This document shows, piece after piece, positions 7,683 through 14,966 of a DNA stretch of 64,000 bases. Within the stretch, counting starts at the first letter, position 1. Every line of letters starts with the position of its first letter. The notes under the pieces were generated by a model. It had not been told where the DNA came from and searched no databases. It worked only from the letters and a program-made list of their open reading frames with translations. The stretch is taken from contig DBCO01000010.1 of NCBI GenBank assembly GCA_002293145.1, forward strand, positions 124,001-188,000, read 5' to 3'. The translations under genes were made by a program, and so were the position numbers. This DNA is from Akkermansiaceae bacterium UBA956 (GTDB lineage Bacteria; Verrucomicrobiota; Verrucomicrobiia; Verrucomicrobiales; Akkermansiaceae).

Positions 7683-9314
7683 TTACTTTTTACGATTATC
7701 ACGTTTTTTCGGAACTACCCCCACGCGTTTGGCCCAGTCTTGCCATTGTTGGGAGAGCACTTGCACTTTGTCTGGATGCGTCGCTGCTAGATTGCGCATT
7801 TCCGTGCCATCGTCACGCAGTTGATAGAGTTCCCAGTGCTTTTTTTGAATGCCGCCAGCGGGCGAGACTCCCGCACCGACCAGTTTCCAATCGCCATCGC
7901 GTACCGAGGCATTTCCCTCATGCTCGAGAAAGATCGGCTTATCTCGTTCTAACAATTTTCCATCAAATGCAGGGAGCAGTGAGATACCCTCCATGGGCAA
8001 AATCTGATGTGCTCCTCGCGCCGTCGGATATTCTGCGCCCGTGACATCGACTACGGTAGCCATGATGTCGATGAGTTGTGCCGGTGATCGATACCAATCA
8101 CGGCCCGCTTGAATGCGCTGCGGCCAGTGCGCGATGAAGGGAGTATTAGCCCCGCCTTCATGTGTGAAATGCTTGTAGCGCCGATACGGTGTGTTAGAGG
8201 CATTGGCCCAACATGTGCCATAGCTGATATCCATCAAGGGCACGCCAGCTCTGCGCTCCTTGACTGGGTGACCGAGCCCGAGAGTTGAGCCTTCGGCACA
8301 AGCCCCATTGTCTGCCATAAACATCAATAAAGTGTTCTCCCATTGTCCGCTGGCTTTCACGGCAGTGATCAAGTCGCCCAGTTTCTGATCTACTCGATCA
8401 ATCATTGCTGCATACGCCGCCATGCGATGCTCACAGGCATCTTGCATAGCCGAATCTAACAAATCCCATGCCGGCACGGAAGGATCACGGGCGGTGAGCG
8501 GCCACGCATTAGGGATCAGCCCAGTGGCAAGCTGTCGCTGGTATCTTTCGCTGCGCAAACGATCCCAACCCAATTGGTATCGGCCACGATATTTTTTTAG
8601 CTCAGCCTCATGAGCATGGAGAGGCCAATGCGGTGCCGTAAATGCGAGATACAAGAAAAACGGATCCTTTTTGCGCTCGCTCTCTTGGTGCTCTCGAAGA
8701 AATGAAATGGCGTGATCCGCAAACGCGTCCGTGGTATAGAATGGCCGCTGTGTTGTCGATTTAGGCTGTGGGTCTGGTTGATTGCCCGCATACATGATAC
8801 GTTCACCATAGGGCGTAAAATAATGGGTTGCCCCATGCAGACAACCATAGTAGCGATCAAAGCCGCGTTGAAGCGGCCAGTCCGCAGGATCTTTTCCTGA
8901 GAGATGCCATTTTCCCGCCATGAAGGTCGCATAGCCAGCTGACTTCGCAACCTGCGCTAAGGTGACGCAAGAGTCATTCAGATTTCCCTGATAGGCCGCA
9001 GGCAAGTTCGGATTCATACCTGCTCCACCCTCGGTAGTCATGTGACCAATACCCACCTGATGTGGATGCAGACCGGTCATTAAGCTCGCACGTGTGGGAC
9101 AACAGCGCGCGGAGTTATAAAACTGCGTAAAACGCAAACCTTCTTGCGCAAGCCGAGCCAAATTCGGAGTGTCGATCTCGCCGCCGTAAGGTGCGATGTC
9201 TGAAAATCCCATATCATCCACCAACACCACAATCACATTTGGTCGCGCCGCTGGAGTTTTTCCCTCAGCTACTCCTAGCGATAGACTCAACAACAATACG
9301 CGCAACAATTTCAT
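7683..9314 (-). CDS. secreted sulfatase (arylsulfatase family)
   Basis: The start at 9314 gives MKLLRVLLLSLSLGVAEG, a signal peptide; the longer frame would add a polar leader. The mature enzyme begins PNVIVVLVDDMGFSDIAPYG with the metal-binding Asp pair. The formylglycine site CPTRASLMTG follows, with the modifiable Cys at residue 72. GKWHL and ADNGAC complete the alkaline-phosphatase-like fold. At 543 residues it is full length. Such enzymes remove sulfate esters from polysaccharides in the periplasm or outside. It is divergent from a second sulfatase about 200 bases away, so the two may share a promoter region. No sulfatase-maturing enzyme is encoded in the window. Confidence 0.93.
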   Translation of the reverse strand: MKLLRVLLLSLSLGVAEGKTPAARPNVIVVLVDDMGFSDIAPYGGEIDTPNLARLAQEGLRFTQFYNSARCCPTRASLMTGLHPHQVGIGHMTTEGGAGMNPNLPAAYQGNLNDSCVTLAQVAKSAGYATFMAGKWHLSGKDPADWPLQRGFDRYYGCLHGATHYFTPYGERIMYAGNQPDPQPKSTTQRPFYTTDAFADHAISFLREHQESERKKDPFFLYLAFTAPHWPLHAHEAELKKYRGRYQLGWDRLRSERYQRQLATGLIPNAWPLTARDPSVPAWDLLDSAMQDACEHRMAAYAAMIDRVDQKLGDLITAVKASGQWENTLLMFMADNGACAEGSTLGLGHPVKERRAGVPLMDISYGTCWANASNTPYRRYKHFTHEGGANTPFIAHWPQRIQAGRDWYRSPAQLIDIMATVVDVTGAEYPTARGAHQILPMEGISLLPAFDGKLLERDKPIFLEHEGNASVRDGDWKLVGAGVSPAGGIQKKHWELYQLRDDGTEMRNLAATHPDKVQVLSQQWQDWAKRVGVVPKKRDNRKK

Positions 9315-9517
9315 GACCGAAGCACTGTGGCAATCGAGGCGATGATGTCGATCACCGAATGCGGCATGGCATGTCACAAATCAAAAGCTGGGCACATTTT
9401 TTGCCTCACGTTTATTACCACAAGTTCGGCATGATGTAAAATTCTCAGGCTTTTTCTGATCGATCCGCGCTCGACCATTTCGCTTGCTCTCTGCGAATCT
9501 CTTCTTATCCTCAGCGC

Positions 9518-10849
9518 ATGTTAAAAAATCTGCTGTTGCTCTTTTGCGTTTCTGTGGCCATTGCGGCGGAGACTCCACGCAAGCCGAATGTGCTGGTGAT
9601 CATTTCGGACGATGCCGGCTATGCGGAGTTTTCGATGCATGGCTCGAAGACGATCGCAACACCGCGCATTGATTCGATTGCAAAAAACGGCATGCAGTTT
9701 ACGCAAGGATATGTCTCGGGCTCGGTGTGCAGTCCAACCCGAGCAGGCTTGCTCGCAGGACGCTACCAACAACGCTTTGGCCATGAGTTCAATGTGCCGC
9801 CATCGATGAGTGAAACAAACGGTCTTCCACTAACAGAAACTTTATTGCCAGCGGTGATGAAATCGGCGGGGTATCGGACCGTCGCGCTGGGCAAATGGCA
9901 TCTCGGTTACGCGGCGAAGTTTCATCCGTTGGAACGTGGCTTCACGGATTACTATGGATTCTTGCAAGGTTCGCGTTCGTATTTTCCGCAAGAAAATCCG
10001 AGCAAACTCAATGGGATGATGCGCGATCGTGTATACATCAAAGAGGAGTTTACTTACATGACCGATCATCTCGCTGAAGAAACGGCGAAATACATCACCA
10101 AGCACAAGGCCGAGCCATTTTTTCTATACCTTGCCTTTAATGCCACTCACGGTCCCAATCACACTACGGAAGATGATCTGAAAAAAGCGGGCGGAAACAA
10201 GATCAAGGCGATGACCATTGCACTCGATCGCGCCGTCGGTGTGGTGTTAGATTCGCTAAAAGAAAATGGCATCGCAGATGATACGCTGGTTTTCTATCTC
10301 AACGACAATGGTGGTGCCGCAGGTCATGACAATACTCCCTTGCGCGGGATGAAAGGACAAACCTGGGAAGGCGGCATTCGCGTGCCTTTCGTTGTGCAGT
10401 GGCCAGGTAAAATTCCCGCAGGTCAGAAGTCGGACAGCCCCGTGATCGCGCTCGATATTTTCCCCACCGCGATGGCCGCCGCAGGCATCGAAAAATCACC
10501 TGGTAAGCCGCTCGATGGAACCAATCTGTTGCCCTTGATGACAGGCAAAAGTAAGGAGCTTCCGCACAAAACCTTGTACTGGAAAATGGGTAACACTTGG
10601 GCCGTGCGCGAGGGCAATCTCAAACTGGTCGCCGTCAATGGTCAACCCGGTGGAGCCACGGCACAATTGTTCGATCTTGCCCAAGACCCTAGCGAAACAA
10701 CAGATCTTAGCGGCAAGCAGCCCGATGACGCTAAGCGTTTGCGGGCACTCTATGATGCTTGGGTGACAACACATCAACCCACACCCTGGGGACAAGCAAA
10801 AGCAGGACCGAAAGCAGGCAAAAACCGGAAAAAGAAAGTCGCTCCGTAA
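9518..10849 (+). CDS. secreted sulfatase
   Basis: Signal peptide MLKNLLLLFCVSVAIAAE is followed by PNVLVIISDDAGYAEFSMHG and the formylglycine motif CSPTRAGLLAGR with Cys at 71. GKWHLGY, LNDNGG and a C-terminal LFDLAQDPSETTDLS are typical of the family. The 443-residue length is normal. The substrate is not predictable, but divergence from another sulfatase gene suggests joint use on a sulfated glycan. The tail is basic (GPKAGKNRKKK). The next gene, nth, is convergent with only 11 bases between the stops. Confidence 0.93.
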   Translation: MLKNLLLLFCVSVAIAAETPRKPNVLVIISDDAGYAEFSMHGSKTIATPRIDSIAKNGMQFTQGYVSGSVCSPTRAGLLAGRYQQRFGHEFNVPPSMSETNGLPLTETLLPAVMKSAGYRTVALGKWHLGYAAKFHPLERGFTDYYGFLQGSRSYFPQENPSKLNGMMRDRVYIKEEFTYMTDHLAEETAKYITKHKAEPFFLYLAFNATHGPNHTTEDDLKKAGGNKIKAMTIALDRAVGVVLDSLKENGIADDTLVFYLNDNGGAAGHDNTPLRGMKGQTWEGGIRVPFVVQWPGKIPAGQKSDSPVIALDIFPTAMAAAGIEKSPGKPLDGTNLLPLMTGKSKELPHKTLYWKMGNTWAVREGNLKLVAVNGQPGGATAQLFDLAQDPSETTDLSGKQPDDAKRLRALYDAWVTTHQPTPWGQAKAGPKAGKNRKKKVAP

Positions 10850-10860
10850 GTGCTGTGTGA

Positions 10861-11490
10861 TCAGGCCTTTGGTGCAAAAATTTCTTGGCAGAGCATGCAG
10901 GTTTTGCCATTGCAGCCACGGGCCGAGCAGTATTCACGACCTGCAAAAATGATTTGTAAGTGAAGCTTATTCCACTTCTCGCGCGGAAAGAGTTTTTTCA
11001 GATCCGCCTCGGTTTGTTCGACGGATTTTCCGGAAGAAAGCTTCCAGCGTTTGGCGAGGCGATGAATATGCGTATCGACGGGAAATGCCGGCACGCCGAA
11101 GGCTTGGGCCATGACGACTGATGCGGTTTTGTGTCCCACTCCCGGCAGCTCTTCGAGCGCGGCGAAATCTTGAGGGACTTCGCCGTTGTGGTTCTCGACT
11201 AGCAATCTGGAGAGCTCAACAATGGCAGCACTTTTACGAGGAGAAAGTCCACAGGGTCGAATGATCTCGCGTACTTTTTCCACGGGCACGCGGCTCATAT
11301 CGTGCGGATTGTTCGCAAGCTGAAACAGCGCTGGGGTCACGGTATTGACGCGAGCATCGGTGCATTGTGCAGAGAGCAAAACGGCGATCAAGAGCGTGTA
11401 GGGATCGCTATGATCGAGCGGAATCGGTGTCTCGGGATAGAGTTGCTCGAGCCGATGCAGCACATAGGCGGCGCGTTCTTTTTTGTTCAT
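10861..11490 (-). CDS. nth: endonuclease III, DNA glycosylase/AP lyase
   Basis: The protein excises oxidised pyrimidines and cuts at abasic sites. The helix-hairpin-helix LPGVGHKTASVV carries catalytic Lys121, and Asp139 sits in FPVDTHIHRL. The C-terminus holds four cysteines at 188, 193, 198 and 201, a C-x4-C-x4-C-x2-C pattern. The classical iron-sulfur spacing is C-x6-C-x2-C-x5-C, so cluster binding is uncertain. Length (209) is normal. Its start codon overlaps the stop of cstA by four bases, so the two are probably co-transcribed. Confidence 0.93.
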   Translation of the reverse strand: MNKKERAAYVLHRLEQLYPETPIPLDHSDPYTLLIAVLLSAQCTDARVNTVTPALFQLANNPHDMSRVPVEKVREIIRPCGLSPRKSAAIVELSRLLVENHNGEVPQDFAALEELPGVGHKTASVVMAQAFGVPAFPVDTHIHRLAKRWKLSSGKSVEQTEADLKKLFPREKWNKLHLQIIFAGREYCSARGCNGKTCMLCQEIFAPKA

Positions 11491-13529
11491 GAGGCTTGTT
11501 TCACGTAGGCACTTTCATGAAGTTGTGATGGCTTACGACCACTGAGAATCAACCACCACTCTCGTGCACAACCGATGATGATGGCTGCAACTAACACGAG
11601 AAATAAAGCAGTGATGGCGATGTCCACGCGGGCATTGGTGATCGATTGCTCAAGCAGCGCTCGCTTGGCCTCGGGGAGATCGCCGGCGAGTAAGGCGCGT
11701 GATTTTTCGATGGCTGGCAGAAAGCCCGCAGCCTTCGGCGAGAAAATTTTCATCCATCCTGCGGTGAATGTGACAACGGTGAGAAAACACATCGGGATCA
11801 GTGTCACGAGGCAGTAGCGGACCTTGCCCATCTTGATGAGAATGGTGGTGCCGAGGCAGAAGGCGATGACGGCGAGCAATTGATTGGAGATTCCAAAAAT
11901 CGGCCATAGACTCTTGGCAATTCCTTCGGGATCTTTGGCACCTTGATAGAGGAAATAGCCCCATGCCGAGACTAACAGAAAAGTCGCAAGTACGTTAGCG
12001 CCCCAAGAACTGGTGTCCCTGAGCTTGGGCACAAAGGTGCCGAGGAAGTCTTGGAGAATGAAACGACCAACTCGCGTTCCGGCATCGAGCGTGGTGAGAA
12101 TGAACAAGGCCTCAAACATGATCGCGAAGTGATACCACAGCGCGAGTGCGTCTTTACCTTTGAATACTTTTTGGAACATCACTGCCATGCCGACAGCGAA
12201 GGTCGGCGCGCCACCAGCCTTGCCAATCATCGTGGGCTCTTGCAATTGCTCGGCAAGAATTTCCATATCTTGCAACGTGACGGCATACGCGGGGCCGTAG
12301 TTGTTGATTTTTTCCAACTGCATTTCCACAGCCACAGGATCGCGCGGATCGATGGGTGAATTGATGGCGAAGTATTGACCAGGAGGCAACACTGAAGCGG
12401 CAATGATCGCCATCAGGGCGACGAGCATTTCCACGACCATCGCGCCGTAGCCGACCAGTTTGATTTCTTTTTCACTGGCTAACAGTTTCGGTGTCGTGCC
12501 GGAGGAAATCAATGCATGGAAGCCACTGATCGCACCGCAGGCAATGGTGATGCAGACGAACGGAAACACCGGACCTGGCACCACGAATCCCGAGCCATCG
12601 ATGAACGGCGTGACCGCAGGCATTTGCAGTTGCGGGGCGAGGAAGACGATGAAAATCGCGAGAACTGCCACGGTGCCGAGTTTCATGAAGGTGCTCAGAT
12701 AATCGCGCGGTGCCAGCAGCAACCATACGGGTAACACTGCCGCAGCGAAACCATAAATCATGATCGCCCAGGCCAATGTGGTGGCATCCAAGGTAAGCGC
12801 CGCATTCCATGAAGGTGGCAGAAATTTTCCGCCAACCACCGAGAGCAATAAGCCGATTACACCAGCAACCGAGACCGCGGTGACGCCAAATTTCCCTGAC
12901 TTGATCGCTACGCCCATCACCATGGCTAGGGGAATGGTGCATGCGATGGTAAACAATCCCCAGGGCGAGTGCGCCAGTGCTTTCACAACAACGAGGCCAA
13001 GCACGGCAAGGAGAATCGTCATGATCGCAAGCAAGCTAAACATCGCGATCATTCCAACGACGGGATTGATTTCCTCTTTGAGCATTTGGCCTAACGATTT
13101 TCCATCGCGTCGCATCGAGGCAAAAAGCACGATGGCATCATGCACACCACCACCCAAGGCGGCTCCAATGAGAATCCACAGTGTGCCGGGCAAGTAACCG
13201 AATTGCGCGGCAAGCACGGGTCCGACCAAGGGACCAGGACCAGCAATGGCGGCGAAGTGGTGGCCAAAAACCACCCATTTCGGCGTCGGCACGAAGTCTT
13301 TGCCATCCGAGCGCGTTACCGCAGCGGGTGCGCGCATATCATCGACGGTGAGAACTTTGGCGATGAGCCATGAGGCATAAAAACGATAGGCTACGGCAAA
13401 AGTGCAGACTCCAGCCACGACCAACCACAACGAATTGATCGGCTCGCCGCGCGATAATCCAGCGACGGCGACAGCAGTGGCACCGAGCAAAGAAATCGCA
13501 ATCCACATCAGTATTTTCATGAAGCGCAT
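11487..13529 (-). CDS. cstA: carbon starvation protein CstA, peptide/pyruvate transporter
   Basis: A 680-residue inner-membrane protein with many hydrophobic segments. The family signature is visible early: HHFAAIAGPGPLVGPVLAAQ at about residues 90-110 and GGGVHDAIVLFASMRRDGKS after it. A long periplasmic or cytosolic loop with FAVGMAVMFQKVF and DAGTRVGRFILQD follows at about 440-500. Family members import peptides or pyruvate when preferred carbon runs out. ATG at 13529 (MRFMKIL) or 13520 (MKIL) may be the start. It is the first gene of a two-gene unit with nth. Confidence 0.93.
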   Translation of the reverse strand: MRFMKILMWIAISLLGATAVAVAGLSRGEPINSLWLVVAGVCTFAVAYRFYASWLIAKVLTVDDMRAPAAVTRSDGKDFVPTPKWVVFGHHFAAIAGPGPLVGPVLAAQFGYLPGTLWILIGAALGGGVHDAIVLFASMRRDGKSLGQMLKEEINPVVGMIAMFSLLAIMTILLAVLGLVVVKALAHSPWGLFTIACTIPLAMVMGVAIKSGKFGVTAVSVAGVIGLLLSVVGGKFLPPSWNAALTLDATTLAWAIMIYGFAAAVLPVWLLLAPRDYLSTFMKLGTVAVLAIFIVFLAPQLQMPAVTPFIDGSGFVVPGPVFPFVCITIACGAISGFHALISSGTTPKLLASEKEIKLVGYGAMVVEMLVALMAIIAASVLPPGQYFAINSPIDPRDPVAVEMQLEKINNYGPAYAVTLQDMEILAEQLQEPTMIGKAGGAPTFAVGMAVMFQKVFKGKDALALWYHFAIMFEALFILTTLDAGTRVGRFILQDFLGTFVPKLRDTSSWGANVLATFLLVSAWGYFLYQGAKDPEGIAKSLWPIFGISNQLLAVIAFCLGTTILIKMGKVRYCLVTLIPMCFLTVVTFTAGWMKIFSPKAAGFLPAIEKSRALLAGDLPEAKRALLEQSITNARVDIAITALFLVLVAAIIIGCAREWWLILSGRKPSQLHESAYVKQAS

Positions 13530-13660
13530 GACAAAGGTATGATCAACACGACAGATCCGGTCAAGAGTTGATTCTGCCCTGAGGGGATGGGAGGATAGGC
13601 ATCCCGCCTGTCTCGGATGGTAGATGTCTCTCCCTTTTTCTTCACCTATACTTGAATGGC
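13530..13660. other. non-coding leader region between cstA and the inverted-repeat element, with a small hairpin
   Basis: No coding signal is seen. A short hairpin GATAGGC-ATCCC-GCCTGTC occupies 13594-13612, with a seven-base stem containing one G-T pair. It may be a small interspersed palindrome or part of the cstA promoter region. The original promoter of the downstream isochorismate synthase gene may also have lain here before the element described next was inserted. Confidence 0.35.
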
Positions 13661-13855
13661 GTCCTTGGATATAAGCATTTTTATGATCGGGTTACTTTTA
13701 CAACTCACGAAATCAGCGAAAAAACTCAAATCGAAGCTTTCAAAATCAACTCAAAGTTCGTAATGAAACAGCTGTGGATAGTATTCTTTGCAAAAATACA
13801 ATAACTTCCAATCATGCATTTCCTAATCAATACAAAAATACTCATATCCAAGGAC
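13661..13855. mobile_element. MITE-like AT-rich element with 22-bp terminal inverted repeats
   Basis: The left end GTCCTTGGATATAAGCATTT and the right end, read on the other strand, GTCCTTGGATATGAGTATTT are inverted copies that match at 20 of 22 bases. The 195-base segment between their outer edges is clearly more AT-rich than its neighbours and has no gene. An inner imperfect hairpin is built from CGAAGCTTT and AAAGTTCG. I see no flanking target duplication. The form fits a miniature inverted-repeat transposable element or a REP-like element moved by a transposase encoded elsewhere. It ends ten bases before the isochorismate synthase reading frame. Confidence 0.6.
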
Positions 13856-13864
13856 TGACCCCAT

Positions 13865-14935
13865 TTGTGTTTGGTTCAAGCATGTGAAAAAATACTGGAC
13901 GAATGCCCGCATTCCGTGGAGCTTGTCGCAGTGACATCTGTTTCGAAAGAGTGGGCGATTTTCGGGCTGCCGCAAGGCAAGCGCCTCATCGGCTATGGTC
14001 CGTTTACCCGTATCGCATCGCGACCGAACGATGGTGTGGCATTTTACCTCAATGACTTCGGGCTGACGCAGGAAATGCCGTGGCGGATTCCTGCGCGCTG
14101 GGAGATTGTGGATGCAACCGATTTACCGGATGCAGAGCTGCCGCGCATCACTTGGTCGGTGCCAGATGCTGGCTCCTTCGCTCAAGTATTTCAGGACATT
14201 TCCCAAGCCATTCGCAAAGGGATTTTCGAAAAAACCGTGCCCGTGAGTGTCGAGCATGGCACTTGCACTGAGGGCGATCTGCGGGCTCTCGGCGCAGCAT
14301 TTGCCAAGGTGGGCGATCCGAAAATTTGCTACGGATGGATGGATGCCGAAGGCGGATTCGCCGGTGCCACACCGGAAGTGCTTTTTTCTCTCAAGGAGCG
14401 AACCTTGCACACCATGGCTCTCGCCGGCACGGCTCGCAGTGAAGAGCGTGAAATTCTCGCCGTCGATGAAAAGGAAATCCGCGAGCACGAATACGTTGCC
14501 CAAAGTCTGATTGCTAAGCTGGCCGACATGGGCACCTTGACGCGCCAAGAACGTAGCATCCTTGATCTCGGACCGATCGTGCATTTCCAAACCTTGATCG
14601 AAGTAGCACTGGAAGAAGCGACGTCGGTAGAATCCTTATTGCGAAAACTGCATCCCACGCCTGCACTCGGGCCCTTGCCGCGCATTAAGGAGACCATGGA
14701 GATGTTGCTTCAGTGGCGCTCTCATCTGGGTTGCCCTGCCGAATTTGGTGCGCCCTTTGGACTCTGGCACGATGGAGTGTTTCGAGCCGTTGTGGCGATT
14801 CGCGGCATTTGGTGGCATGATCAATCCGTGCTCCTCCCTGCAGGATGCGGCGTCATCGAGGCCAGCCGCGTGGTCAACGAGTGGCGCGAACTACGGCTCA
14901 AACGTGAAGCCGTAAAGTCAGCCATCGGCCTCTAA
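13865..14935 (+). CDS. menF: isochorismate synthase (MenF type), probably shortened at its 5' end
   Basis: The enzyme turns chorismate into isochorismate for menaquinone. Conserved blocks of the chorismate-binding fold are in order: GIFEKTVPV with the catalytic Lys, GATPEVLFSL, MALAGTARS, DEKEIREHEYV, LHPTPALGPLPR and AGCGVIEASRVVNEWRELRL at the C-terminus. At 356 residues it is short for the family, and the shortfall is N-terminal. No ATG precedes residue 60; the frame opens with TTG at 13865 directly after an in-frame TGA contributed by the edge of the inverted-repeat element. The insertion may have removed the true start. The catalytic core is intact, so it may still work from the TTG. glnD follows after 31 bases. 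Confidence 0.82.
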   Translation: MCLVQACEKILDECPHSVELVAVTSVSKEWAIFGLPQGKRLIGYGPFTRIASRPNDGVAFYLNDFGLTQEMPWRIPARWEIVDATDLPDAELPRITWSVPDAGSFAQVFQDISQAIRKGIFEKTVPVSVEHGTCTEGDLRALGAAFAKVGDPKICYGWMDAEGGFAGATPEVLFSLKERTLHTMALAGTARSEEREILAVDEKEIREHEYVAQSLIAKLADMGTLTRQERSILDLGPIVHFQTLIEVALEEATSVESLLRKLHPTPALGPLPRIKETMEMLLQWRSHLGCPAEFGAPFGLWHDGVFRAVVAIRGIWWHDQSVLLPAGCGVIEASRVVNEWRELRLKREAVKSAIGL

Positions 14936-14966
14936 CAAAAAAACAATCTGCACCCCACCATTTTCC

